DNA of 7,076 bases from Verrucomicrobiia bacterium (GCA_030424825.1 JAUHWE010000238.1:1-7076); one strand, 5' to 3'; shown: positions 1 to 6,801, counted from the first letter of the stretch. Notes: generated by a model not told the origin, from the letters alone. Translations and numbers: made by a program.

Positions 1-441
1 CGCCCTCAATTGCTCAAGATACTGGGCATGGATGTGGATGTCCACTGCAGGTCCCCTCAGCTGGCCCGCGATTAGAGGCTGGTGAATCATTACATAGGAA
101 TGTGGATACAGAAAACGGTTTCCCTTCTTGGGGGCGGAAAGGAGAATGGATCCCATGGAAGCGGCCATACCGGTCACGACCACCGACACTTCAGAAGAGA
201 TCATCTTGATCGTATCGTAGACCGCCATCCCTGCGGTGATGGATCCCCCGGGAGTGTTGATGTAAAAGGTGATGGGCTTGCCCGGAGCGTCCGCTTCCAA
301 GTAGAGGAGGGTTTCGGTGACATCTTTGGCAGATTCGTCGGAAACTTCCCCCCACCAGAAGACCTTTCTTTCTTTGAGGAATTTCTTTTGAATGGTGGAA
401 CTTACGGAAGATTCCTGTGGCTTATCGTCGTGGTCGGACAT
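1..441 (-). CDS. clpP: ATP-dependent Clp protease proteolytic subunit ClpP, 3'-truncated by the window edge
   Basis: Serine peptidase of family S14; it forms the tetradecameric barrel that degrades unfolded proteins fed to it by a ClpX or ClpA/C unfoldase in the cytoplasm. The first 147 residues are visible. INTPGGSITAGMAVYDT (about 61-77) is the conserved oxyanion-loop region, GMAASMG (91-97) holds the nucleophile Ser95, and MIHQPL (118-123) holds the catalytic His120. The third catalytic residue, an Asp, would lie beyond the window. The N-terminal part is unusual: KERKVFWWGEV replaces the common KERIIFLGGPV, so this is likely one of several ClpP paralogues. The ATG at 439-441 gives a normal N-terminal length; no Shine-Dalgarno motif precedes it. 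It lies 156 nt downstream of sufT on the same strand, so it may have its own promoter. Family assignment is secure; the paralogue type is inferred. Confidence 0.95.
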   Translation of the reverse strand, partial: MSDHDDKPQESSVSSTIQKKFLKERKVFWWGEVSDESAKDVTETLLYLEADAPGKPITFYINTPGGSITAGMAVYDTIKMISSEVSVVVTGMAASMGSILLSAPKKGNRFLYPHSYVMIHQPLIAGQLRGPAVDIHIHAQYLEQLRA

Positions 442-597
442 GGAAATTAAGTGATTGGTTAAATGGTTAGTTCTTAGCAAGTAAGGAATAGTGGAGAATT
501 CAATGGGAAATTCCGACTCTCGCGACATTCCGAAGAATAAACACGAATTTGATAATCGAGTGATTGAACGATTGGTGCCGGATCGGCTGATTTCGTC

Positions 598-1182
598 TCA
601 GACCAACCCGAGTATCATGCGGCCTTCTTCGCTAATCATGCTTTGATCCCAGGCGGGTTCCCAGGTGAGATTGACCTCCGCCTCGTTAACCCCCGGCACG
701 AGTATCACTTTGCTCTTGGCGTCTTCCGCGATGGCGGGGCCCATCCCGCAGCCCGGTGCAGTAAGCGTCATTTGGACCACCACTCGGTGACCCCCTTGAT
801 CGCTGGGCTCCACGCTCATTGAGTAGACCAGACCGAGGTCCACGATGTTCACCGGTATTTCGGGGTCGTAGACATTTTTGAGCTGTTGCCAAATGGCCTC
901 CTCGTCGGGTTCTTCACCCTGAGCCAAGGGCTGGTTTTCCTTCTCTTTCTTCGAATCGTCGCTTTCCGCTTGAGCGGCGGCGGCGATATCAGCCCCTAGG
1001 GCGTCGGCGTCGGAGCCTTCGATCCGGGCCAGACCGTAGGGAGTCATCACCGTGTAGCTGCCTCCCAGCTGCTGTGTGATTTGCACCTTGGTCAAGGCGG
1101 GAAGCTCGATCCGGTCGCCACTGGGAATTTGAACCGCTTCTACCTCTCTCGTAAGGCTACGTTCTTGGGACTCTTCGGTCAT
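598..1182 (-). CDS. sufT: SufT-family Fe-S cluster assembly accessory protein (MIP18/DUF59 domain)
   Basis: A 194-residue protein of the SufT type, involved in maturation of Fe-S proteins and usually encoded beside suf genes. There are two parts. An N-terminal domain (about 15-65) contains the family-typical ITQQLGGSYTV and IEGSDADALG. An Ala/Glu/Lys-rich, probably flexible linker (about 66-92) follows. The MIP18/DUF59 domain (about 94-194) has DPEIPVNIVDLGLVY at 106-120, the conserved Cys145 in TAPGCGMGP, and a C-terminal WEPAWDQSMISEEGR. Family knowledge links the conserved Cys to Fe-S cluster or metal handling, but the precise chemistry is not settled. The ATG at 1180-1182 starts just before the first domain and lacks a Shine-Dalgarno motif. 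The gene begins 59 nt after sufD, consistent with being the last gene of the suf operon. Its DNA is more GC-rich than sufD, strongly so in the linker. Confidence 0.93.
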   Translation of the reverse strand: MTEESQERSLTREVEAVQIPSGDRIELPALTKVQITQQLGGSYTVMTPYGLARIEGSDADALGADIAAAAQAESDDSKKEKENQPLAQGEEPDEEAIWQQLKNVYDPEIPVNIVDLGLVYSMSVEPSDQGGHRVVVQMTLTAPGCGMGPAIAEDAKSKVILVPGVNEAEVNLTWEPAWDQSMISEEGRMILGLV

Positions 1183-1241
1183 CTTTAAAAATACGTGCGT
1201 TTATGGCGACTCTAGGCCTTGTTATCGACGGGAGTGAGCGC

Positions 1242-2594
1242 CTAGTTCGTCTCGGATCGAAATTTTCTGCGAATGAGCTCTCGCGTGCGATTGGAGAGGG
1301 TCTCGTCTTCTATGTTTTCCAGGATTTCTTCAAAAAACCCGTACACGATTAACTCTTGTGCGGCATCCTTGGGAATCCCGCGGGCCAGCATGTAGAATAT
1401 TTCTTCATCTTGTATTTCGCTTGTCGTTGCTCCATGACTACACTTTACGTCATTGGCTTCTATCTCCAGTCCAGGGAGCGAGTTTGCTTCCGCTGTTTTG
1501 CTCAAAAGCAGATTTCGATTCGTTTGATAGGCGTCGGTCTGTTGAGCGACATCATCGACCTTTATCAATCCAGAGAAAATCGTTTTTGAGTTTTCCTTTA
1601 GAGCGTTTTTAAAGAGCAAGTTCGACGTGGTGTGCGGAGCGGAATGGGTTTGCAGCGTTCTCTGGTCGATCTCCTGGTCGGCGTCAGCTAACGCCATGGA
1701 CCTCATGTCCACGTGCGCTCCGGAACCCTTAATCTGGCCATGTGTTTCTGAACGGTAGTGTCCGCATCCGAGGATGATACTGTTCATGTTCACAACCGAA
1801 TCCTTTCCGGCGATGTTCGAGTTTATCTGAAACCCAAGAGTCTTCTCATTAAGGTTTTGAATGAGTGTGTAGTTCAATTGGGAGCCAACACCTGCGAATA
1901 GGTGAGTGACCCCACAAGAAAATGCTGGGTGTTCTCCATCCGATAGATGCGCTTCAACGATGCTCGCTTTGGCATTTTCTTCAGCAATGACCAAGGTATG
2001 TGGATACATGGTTCCACTATCGGAGGTGGACCAATTGTAGGCGCAAAAAGGCGCTTCGATCTCGACTCCCTTTGGAATGTATAAAAGCACGCCGCTGGAT
2101 ACGAAAGCGGAATGCAGATGAGCAAATTTCTCTGACCCCAAATCGATGGACTGCTTCATGAAGTAGTCCTTGAGCAAATCGCTATGCTCCGCGATCGCTT
2201 CACCCAGAGTTGCCCAAATTACCCCTTGGTCTCGAAGTTCTTTTGGGGCTTTATTTGCTAGGACGGTCTGATTGTCGGCAAATACATACGCACCCGATTG
2301 CGAAGTTGCAAAATCAGACCGGTCTATAAGGGATTGATGGTTGGCCGAAAGATTTTGCTGGTCGAAATGATACTTTCCAAGGTCGAGATTGTTACGATTG
2401 GCGAACCGCCAATTTTCGTCATTCCGCCTGGGCATCGGCAATTTTAGATAGGATTCTAACGCATCTGTCTTGAATTCCTTCCACCAGCCGGGTGCGGTAT
2501 TCAAGGATTCCATATGGTTCTGGAATGCGTATCGAATTGATTCGTCAATACCTGCTTCGGCTTCCATTAAAGAGTTTTCTGTTAGTGAGCTCAC
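1242..2594 (-). CDS. sufD: Fe-S cluster assembly protein SufD
   Basis: Scaffold subunit that pairs with SufB and one SufC to form the cytoplasmic SufBC2D complex, where Fe-S clusters are built. The protein is 450 residues, normal for SufD: an N-terminal helical region (about 15-75, with WWKEF and PMPRRNDENWRF), a right-handed beta-helix core (about 150-380), and a C-terminal helical SufC-binding region with EEIFYMLARGI at 397-407. KCSHGAT at 384-390 contains His387, which by alignment from memory corresponds to E. coli SufD His360, reported essential for cluster assembly. The start is a GTG (2592-2594); an in-frame ATG nine codons later (2565-2567) is a reasonable alternative because neither has a Shine-Dalgarno motif and the first residues are not conserved. 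It lies 47 nt after sufB. Several stretches fall to about 35-50% GC, lower than sufT and clpP. Confidence 0.96.
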   Translation of the reverse strand: MSSLTENSLMEAEAGIDESIRYAFQNHMESLNTAPGWWKEFKTDALESYLKLPMPRRNDENWRFANRNNLDLGKYHFDQQNLSANHQSLIDRSDFATSQSGAYVFADNQTVLANKAPKELRDQGVIWATLGEAIAEHSDLLKDYFMKQSIDLGSEKFAHLHSAFVSSGVLLYIPKGVEIEAPFCAYNWSTSDSGTMYPHTLVIAEENAKASIVEAHLSDGEHPAFSCGVTHLFAGVGSQLNYTLIQNLNEKTLGFQINSNIAGKDSVVNMNSIILGCGHYRSETHGQIKGSGAHVDMRSMALADADQEIDQRTLQTHSAPHTTSNLLFKNALKENSKTIFSGLIKVDDVAQQTDAYQTNRNLLLSKTAEANSLPGLEIEANDVKCSHGATTSEIQDEEIFYMLARGIPKDAAQELIVYGFFEEILENIEDETLSNRTRELIRRKFRSETN

Positions 2595-2641
2595 TTGGCG
2601 CTGTACTATAGTTAAAGGTTATCCAGTTACGAGGACTGGAA

Positions 2642-4051
2642 TCAGCCGACCGAACCTTCCATCTCAAGTTCGATCAGGCGTTTGAGCTCCACGCTGTACT
2701 CCATAGGGAACTGTCTGGTGAGATCGTTTACGAATCCGTTGACGCTTAAGCTCATAGCCGCCGCTTCGCTGAGTCCGCGCTGCTGCATGTAGAATATTTG
2801 TTCTGCGGATACCTTACTAACCGACGCTTCGTGTTGAACATAATTCTGGTCACCCCTCACGGTAATCGCCGGGTAGGTGTCCGTCCGAGAATCGGAGTTA
2901 ATTAGAAGGGCATCACATTCGGTGTTGTTCTTACAGCCTTTCAGGTGCTTGGGAATGTGTACCTGCCCTCGATAAGTGGATCGTCCCTTTCCGACACTGA
3001 TCGATTTTGCTATTATATTGCTGGTCGTTTCATCAGCGGCGTGTATCATCTTGGCTCCGGTATCCTGATGCTGCCCGTCATTGGCCAAAGCTATACTCAT
3101 GACTTCTCCTCGGGCTTTGCGTCCTTTCAAAATGACACCGGGATATTTCATGGTAAGTCTAGATCCAATATTGCAGTCGATCCATTTGACGACTGAGTTC
3201 TCATGGGCGATCGCCCGTTTTGTAACCAGATTGAATACGTTGCTCGACCAATTCTGAACGGTGATATACTCGATCTTGGCTCCCGGTAAGGCCACAAGCT
3301 CAACGACCGCGCTGTGCAAGGTGGCTGTGTCAAATTTTGGAGCCGTACATCCCTCCATGTAGGTGACTTCCGATCCTTCGTCCGCAATGATTAGTGTACG
3401 TTCAAATTGGCCGAAATTCTCTGCGTTGATACGGAAATAGGCCTGAAGCGGGTGGCTAACTTTAACACCGGGGGGTACATAGATGAAGGAACCGCCCGAG
3501 AAAACGGCGCTATTGAGAGCAGAGAATTTGTTGTCTCCCGTCGGAATGACTTTGCCGAACCATTTCTTGAATATTTCTGGATGCTCCATGAGGCCATCCG
3601 TACTTCCCATGAATATGACTCCATCCTTGGCTACCGCTTCCTTAATATTTGAATACGCGGCCTCTGAGTCGAACTGCGCTTCAACACCCGCCAGAAACTT
3701 GCGCTCGTTCTCTGGGATGCCAAGTCGCTCAAAGGTTTCTTTCACTTCATCTGGAACGTCGTCCCAGCTTTTCTTGGCTCGCTGGTCACCCGCGAGATAG
3801 TAGCGAATCTTGTTGAAGTCGATATTCTCCAGATCCTTGGTGGCCCAATGGGTAGGCATGGGCTTGTCCTGGAACACTTTGAGGGCCCGTTTGCGGAATT
3901 GGCGAATCCAATCGTCTTCGCCTTTAACGTCACAAATGTAGTCGATAGTACCCTCGTTCAACCCGACACCGGCGTCGAACTTATGGGTTTCGGCGTATTT
4001 GAAATCGCCTTTATCCCGGTCTATCTCGTAATTTTTAGCAGCTGTTGTCAT
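2642..4051 (-). CDS. sufB: Fe-S cluster assembly protein SufB
   Basis: Core scaffold of the SufBC2D complex: it accepts persulfide sulfur and assembles the nascent cluster at the SufB-SufD interface. At 469 residues it has the usual length and ends in the family-typical ELEMEGSVG. Visible landmarks are [18 protein letters not shown] (192-209), GCTAP with Cys235, which probably corresponds to the E. coli sulfur-accepting Cys254, [10 protein letters not shown] with Cys379, which aligns with the essential E. coli Cys405, and QHEAS with His407-Glu408, which aligns with E. coli His433-Glu434. IFYMQQRGL (419-427) belongs to the SufC-binding end. These equivalences are from remembered alignments. 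The ATG at 4049-4051 lies 20 nt after the sufC stop, without a Shine-Dalgarno motif. All expected functional residues are present, so the protein should be active. Confidence 0.98.
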   Translation of the reverse strand: MTTAAKNYEIDRDKGDFKYAETHKFDAGVGLNEGTIDYICDVKGEDDWIRQFRKRALKVFQDKPMPTHWATKDLENIDFNKIRYYLAGDQRAKKSWDDVPDEVKETFERLGIPENERKFLAGVEAQFDSEAAYSNIKEAVAKDGVIFMGSTDGLMEHPEIFKKWFGKVIPTGDNKFSALNSAVFSGGSFIYVPPGVKVSHPLQAYFRINAENFGQFERTLIIADEGSEVTYMEGCTAPKFDTATLHSAVVELVALPGAKIEYITVQNWSSNVFNLVTKRAIAHENSVVKWIDCNIGSRLTMKYPGVILKGRKARGEVMSIALANDGQHQDTGAKMIHAADETTSNIIAKSISVGKGRSTYRGQVHIPKHLKGCKNNTECDALLINSDSRTDTYPAITVRGDQNYVQHEASVSKVSAEQIFYMQQRGLSEAAAMSLSVNGFVNDLTRQFPMEYSVELKRLIELEMEGSVG

Positions 4052-4071
4052 GTTGTGTGGTGGCTGATTTT

Positions 4072-4833
4072 TTAGGCAGCGTTCTCTGCGATCTCTTTGA
4101 TCCAGTCATAGCCCTTGCTTTCGAGCTCAAGAGCGAGGCTTTTGTCACCGCTTTTAACGATGCGGCCATCATACATTACATGGACCGCGTCGGGTACGAT
4201 GTAGTCGAGCAGGCGTTGATAGTGGGTGATGACGAGCGCTCCGAGTCCCGGTCCGCGAAGGGCGTTTACCCCTTCAGAGACGATTTTAAGGGCGTCGATA
4301 TCCAATCCGGAATCCGTCTCATCCAAAATGGCGTATTTAGGATTCAGCATGGCGAGTTGCAGAATCTCGCACCGTTTCTTCTCTCCTCCAGAGAACCCTT
4401 CGTTGATCGATCGAGACGTGAATTTCCGATCAATCTTAAGCGTATCCATTTTTTCGTAGAGCTCTTTGTAATAGGCAGGAGCATTGAGTTCCTCGCCTTC
4501 GGGCAAGCGAGCATTTCTAGCCGCCCGGATGAAGTTGGCGATCGAGACGCCGGGTATTTCCATTGGATACTGGAAAGCGAGAAAGAGTCCGGCACGAGAG
4601 CGTTCATCCACTTCCATTTCAATGATGGATTCGCCGTCCATTAAGGCGTCGCCGCTCGTTATCTCGTAGTCGGGATGTCCCGCCAGCGCTTTCGCCAAGG
4701 TGCTCTTGCCGGTGCCATTAGGCCCCATGATGGCATGTACTTCTCCTTTAGGAATGGTAAGGCTGAAGTCTTTTATGATCCGCTTGTCGCCGATGCTTAC
4801 GTTTAGGTTCTTTATTTCGAGTGATGCGCTCAT
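4072..4833 (-). CDS. sufC: Fe-S cluster assembly ATPase SufC
   Basis: ABC-type ATPase that drives conformational change of the SufB-SufD scaffold; it is soluble and not a transporter. The 253-residue length is standard. Walker A is GPNGTGKST (37-45), the Q-loop glutamine is Q88 in [10 protein letters not shown], the ABC signature is FSGGEKKR (147-154), Walker B and D-loop are [12 protein letters not shown] (167-178), and the switch His is H204 in [11 protein letters not shown]. The ETDSGLD form and the QYP motif are typical of SufC and separate it from transporter ATPases. The ATG (4831-4833) overlaps the stop codon of the upstream regulator as ATGA, and no Shine-Dalgarno motif is present, so translation is probably coupled to the regulator. 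Confidence 0.98.
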   Translation of the reverse strand: MSASLEIKNLNVSIGDKRIIKDFSLTIPKGEVHAIMGPNGTGKSTLAKALAGHPDYEITSGDALMDGESIIEMEVDERSRAGLFLAFQYPMEIPGVSIANFIRAARNARLPEGEELNAPAYYKELYEKMDTLKIDRKFTSRSINEGFSGGEKKRCEILQLAMLNPKYAILDETDSGLDIDALKIVSEGVNALRGPGLGALVITHYQRLLDYIVPDAVHVMYDGRIVKSGDKSLALELESKGYDWIKEIAENAA

Positions 4834-5303
4834 GAAAAATTGAATGGTGAGTGGTTGTTGCGGTCGTCTTCTGCGGGTTGGGCGGAATCTGCGCTTCTCC
4901 CACGAAAAGTGATGTCTATCGAGCTGGGCTCGAAATTCTCGGGTAAGAGGCTGGAAAGCTTCTCGAGAATCTCCTGGTTGAGCTGAACGTCAAAAACCTG
5001 CCCGGTATCGTTGTCGTGAAAGTGGGCGTGTTCAGATAGGTTGGGGCAGAATCGCGTGGATTCACGTTCGAGGTGCACCTGTTTGACAAGGTTGCATTGA
5101 ACGAGGGTGTCGAGGCAGTTGTAGACCGTTGCGAGCGATATGCTCGGCATGTCGACTTTTACCCGAGCAAAAATCTCGTCTGCGGTGGGGTGGTCCCGCT
5201 TGGAAAGAATCGCGTTGTAGACGACCTCTCGCTGACGCGTGGAACGGAGCCCCGCCTGGGCGAGCTTCCGGTTTAGCGTCTCTGTGGTAACTTCGGAGTT
5301 CAT
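4830..5303 (-). CDS. Fur-superfamily transcriptional regulator, Irr-like (no CxxC zinc site), first gene of the suf operon
   Basis: A 157-residue metal- or heme-responsive DNA-binding regulator. Residues 18-78 form the winged helix ([15 protein letters not shown], then HPTADEIF, then the recognition helix [13 protein letters not shown]). The dimerisation/sensing part contains RFCPN (84-88) and [11 protein letters not shown] (91-101). Aligned by eye to B. subtilis PerR, regulatory ligands His37, His91, His93 and Asp104 are kept as His38, His92, His94 and Asp105, but Asp85 is replaced by Cys86, which is followed by Pro. The structural zinc pair CxxC (PerR Cys96/Cys99) is Asp97/Thr100, and there is no C-terminal CxxC. 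These losses resemble alphaproteobacterial Irr. The C-terminal 20 residues look disordered. The ATG at 5301-5303 follows TTTAAGAAACGAAAAA, with no Shine-Dalgarno motif. It probably represses its own operon through the repeats upstream. The signal (iron, heme or peroxide) is not determinable from sequence. Confidence 0.93.
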   Translation of the reverse strand: MNSEVTTETLNRKLAQAGLRSTRQREVVYNAILSKRDHPTADEIFARVKVDMPSISLATVYNCLDTLVQCNLVKQVHLERESTRFCPNLSEHAHFHDNDTGQVFDVQLNQEILEKLSSLLPENFEPSSIDITFRGRSADSAQPAEDDRNNHSPFNFS

Positions 5304-5328
5304 TTTTTCGTTTCTTAAAGGCTCTAAC

Positions 5329-5343
5329 TAAGAATCAATCTCA
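5329..5343. promoter_or_regulatory. Operator candidate C (proximal, degenerate)
   Basis: TAAGAATCAATCTCA keeps a good left half-site (TAAGAAT) but a poor right half. It is supported mainly by its exact 29-bp phasing with the other two sites and by the shared flanking AATATCAA. It lies 25 nt upstream of the regulator start codon, probably within the 5' untranslated region. Confidence 0.4.
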
Positions 5344-5357
5344 ATATCAACAAGAAA

Positions 5358-5372
5358 CTGGAATAATTCTAA
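5358..5372. promoter_or_regulatory. Operator candidate B (middle), overlapping a possible -10 element
   Basis: CTGGAATAATTCTAA is an imperfect 7-1-7 repeat. On the minus strand the left arm reads TTTAGAA, identical to the remembered Irr-box half-site, followed by TTA and TTCCAGT. The hexamer TAGAAT (minus strand, 5371 to 5366) is the best -10-like sequence in this intergenic region, but no convincing -35 lies at the right distance, so the promoter call is weak. If it is the -10, regulator binding would block polymerase directly. Confidence 0.62.
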
Positions 5373-5386
5373 ATATCAAGAGAAAA

Positions 5387-5401
5387 TTGGAATCATTCCA
5401 A
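5387..5401. promoter_or_regulatory. Operator candidate A (distal, perfect 7-1-7 palindrome)
   Basis: TTGGAATCATTCCAA is a perfect inverted repeat of seven bases around one central base, the geometry of Fur and PerR boxes. With flanks, the minus strand reads TTTGGAATGATTCCAAT, close to the Irr iron control element TTTAGAA-N3-TTCTAAA as I remember it. It is the best-conserved of the three sites and lies about 91 nt (centre) upstream of the regulator start. Confidence 0.72.
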
Positions 5402-5446
5402 ATAAGATCCGTTTTCACCGTCGGCCAGATGCTGTTCAGGCTCGCC

Positions 5447-6181
5447 TCAAGGTGCTGTTTGGAGGGTCTTAACGGTAATCGCGATCACGATTCCGATTGT
5501 GAAGCTCAGCAGGGTCCCGACGAGGATGTACTCAGCGTCTTTGCGATTCTTGCCGTTGATGTCGCCAAATCGGAAAATCGATTTGGCAGCGACCAGAAAT
5601 CCGGCGGCAGCGAATTGGTTTTGCAGAATGAAGATCAGTAGAAGCAATCGTTCCAAGTAGCCAATATATCTTCCAGCGTTGGGGAGTCCTTTCGGGGCGC
5701 TCTCGTCCAGATTCTCCCGCCCGAGGATCGCCCGGAGAATTTTTTGGATGAGAATTCCACTGGCTCGGGTGGTGGCGATACAGGCTGAGGCGAGTAGCAG
5801 GTATTTTTGATTCCAGTCATTGGAAGGCAAGTTTTCGTCGGGCAGGACGAGTAGGGGCCGGGCCCACATTGCGAGTGCCGCGATTACTGCGATGTGTAGT
5901 GATTGATCGATTACGAAAATCGCTAGATCGTTGGTGCGACCGGATTCGAATCGCGTTTTCAGTAGATCGATCAGCCCATGGCTAAGAGCGACAACGAGGG
6001 GGATTTCCCAATGCGTGAGATCTCCGATTGCTAGGTAGGCAATCGCGAAGGTAATTCCAATGTGTAGCGCGAAAGCGGGGAGCTTTCTCTTCTGGCGTAC
6101 CATGCGTTCGCTTTGCAACGCGAAATCCGAGATGAAATGAGCCGACAGGAGGGGAATCAGGACTTCAGGTGCCGGGGTCAT
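5447..6181 (-). CDS. DUF3307 family integral membrane protein
   Basis: Polytopic inner-membrane protein of unknown function. From the chosen start it has 244 residues. DUF3307-type conserved positions are visible: H15-x3-D19-F20 followed by Q23, HGLID (68-72) with a Lys at 75, DQSLH (92-96), GRYIGYLER (170-178), AAKSIFRF (198-205) and EYILVGT (217-223). Hydrophobic segments lie near 38-53, 57-72, 92-113, 127-145, 176-198 and 217-236. The conserved His/Asp residues are reminiscent of a membrane-embedded metal site, but this is speculation. The ATG at 6179-6181 overlaps the satD stop as ATGA; a longer reading frame begins at 6247 but would overlap satD by 70 nt and add a non-conserved leader, so the shorter start is preferred. 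DUF3307 genes commonly sit beside satD, which suggests joint function. No terminator is evident between it and the suf control region. Confidence 0.88.
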   Translation of the reverse strand: MTPAPEVLIPLLSAHFISDFALQSERMVRQKRKLPAFALHIGITFAIAYLAIGDLTHWEIPLVVALSHGLIDLLKTRFESGRTNDLAIFVIDQSLHIAVIAALAMWARPLLVLPDENLPSNDWNQKYLLLASACIATTRASGILIQKILRAILGRENLDESAPKGLPNAGRYIGYLERLLLLIFILQNQFAAAGFLVAAKSIFRFGDINGKNRKDAEYILVGTLLSFTIGIVIAITVKTLQTAP

Positions 6182-6801
6182 GGGGAAGTGAGTTGGGTGG
6201 AAAGGGCCGATTCGAAGATTTGAAGTGATCTGGATACGAGATTCCAATTTGCAGCGCTCAAGTGCTTGCCGAATGCCTGCTCGGATATCGCCTTTGGCAA
6301 GAATCGTTTGGCGAGCTCCTTATTTGCCTTGCCGGAAATGGCCAAAGAAACCGCAAGACACTGTTTGTCGGTCCAATTGGAGATGAGCGCGTCTAGCAGG
6401 TAGCAAGTGGATTTGGCGAAGCGCTCGATGGATGGGTACTCGTCTGTAAACGATATCTCCTGACGGTTCTCTTTACTTTGGCCATCGAGTCCTTTCCCGG
6501 AGAGTTGGAAGGCCTCGCCCGTTGTCTGCATAGAACCCTGGGCTTTTCCGGGGTCGGCTTTCCCGATTCCGATGGAGTACCGGGTATCGAAGCCGAACTT
6601 TCCCCGAAAGGAGGTTCGCAAAGCAGTGGCGATCGTTAGGGCGGCGAAAGGAGTGCTTGTGCATAGTTGCCAACTGTCCCCTCGGAAAACTTGGTTAAAA
6701 TCGATTGTCCAAGGCTTCTCGTATTGAATGGCCAATTGTTCGATCTCGCTGACTACGATGTCTCCAAGCGATTGGGCCAGGTTGGAATCCTCAGCGCTTG
6801 T
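6178..6801 (-). CDS. SatD-family protein, 5' end lost at a sequence junction
   Basis: About 207 residues of a SatD-type protein; the family is named from a streptococcal acid-tolerance locus and its biochemical role is unknown. Positions below are counted from a TTG at 7069-7071 in the continuous reading frame. Recognisable elements are VFRGDSWQL (128-136), DTRYSIGIGKAD (162-173) and GEAFQLSGKGLDG (185-197), which together resemble the order of motifs in class III nucleotide-cyclase folds. A C-terminal part (about 228-288) with WTDKQCLAVSLAISGKANKE looks like a helix-turn-helix. The native N terminus, which in this family starts with a short hydrophobic strand and a GD motif, appears to be missing: upstream of about residue 91 the frame continues into an unrelated GC-rich sequence. 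It is translationally coupled to DUF3307. The family assignment is fairly confident; the left boundary is approximate. Confidence 0.8.
   Translation of the reverse strand, partial: TSAEDSNLAQSLGDIVVSEIEQLAIQYEKPWTIDFNQVFRGDSWQLCTSTPFAALTIATALRTSFRGKFGFDTRYSIGIGKADPGKAQGSMQTTGEAFQLSGKGLDGQSKENRQEISFTDEYPSIERFAKSTCYLLDALISNWTDKQCLAVSLAISGKANKELAKRFLPKAISEQAFGKHLSAANWNLVSRSLQIFESALSTQLTSP

Larger units (their letters stand above)
5329..5402. repeat. Three degenerate 29-bp tandem units upstream of the suf operon
   Basis: Units begin at 5329, 5358 and 5387. Units 1 and 2 match at 20 of 29 positions by hand count, including a shared AATATCAA block. Units 2 and 3 match well over their first 18 positions, after which unit 3 decays. 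Each unit opens with a 15-bp 7-1-7 inverted repeat, with centres at 5336, 5365 and 5394, exactly 29 bp apart. The block lies 25 to 99 nt upstream of the regulator's start codon and is AT-rich. It appears to be a duplicated operator array rather than a CRISPR, because there are no unique spacers. Confidence 0.75.

Noticed and set aside
82..450. Plus-strand open frame of 122 codons at the left end
   Set aside because: It is antisense to clpP, whose catalytic motifs are clear in the minus strand; the translation is low-complexity Gly/His/Asp-rich, as expected of a shadow frame.
506..514. GGAAATTCC palindrome in the sufT-clpP gap as another regulator site
   Set aside because: It lacks the 7-1-7 geometry and flanking T/A bases of the operator array; short palindromes of this kind are expected by chance.
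577..587. GCCGGATCGGC inverted repeat just downstream of sufT as a terminator
   Set aside because: The stem is only four base pairs and is not followed by a T-run in the direction of transcription.
1212..1245. CTAGGC/GCCTAG inverted repeat around the sufD stop codon
   Set aside because: Six-bp arms separated by 22 nt, no T-tract, and sufT follows closely; likely chance.
2642..4051. Apparent loss of the essential SufB cysteine (Val398 where E. coli has a Cys in its PYxEC segment)
   Set aside because: Counting from the C terminus shows that the essential E. coli Cys405 corresponds to the NNTEC cysteine, which is present as Cys379.
4045..4644. Plus-strand open frame of 199 codons opposite sufC
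   Set aside because: It lies wholly antisense to sufC and the start of sufB, whose conserved motifs account for the coding signal; the translation shows no recognisable domain.
5329..5402. CRISPR-like array
   Set aside because: The 29-bp units are contiguous with no spacers, are degenerate, and each is built around an operator-like palindrome.
6182..6247. Upstream start for the DUF3307 gene adding 22 residues
   Set aside because: It would overlap satD by 70 nt and adds residues before the conserved region; the ATG at 6179-6181 overlapping the satD stop is more natural.
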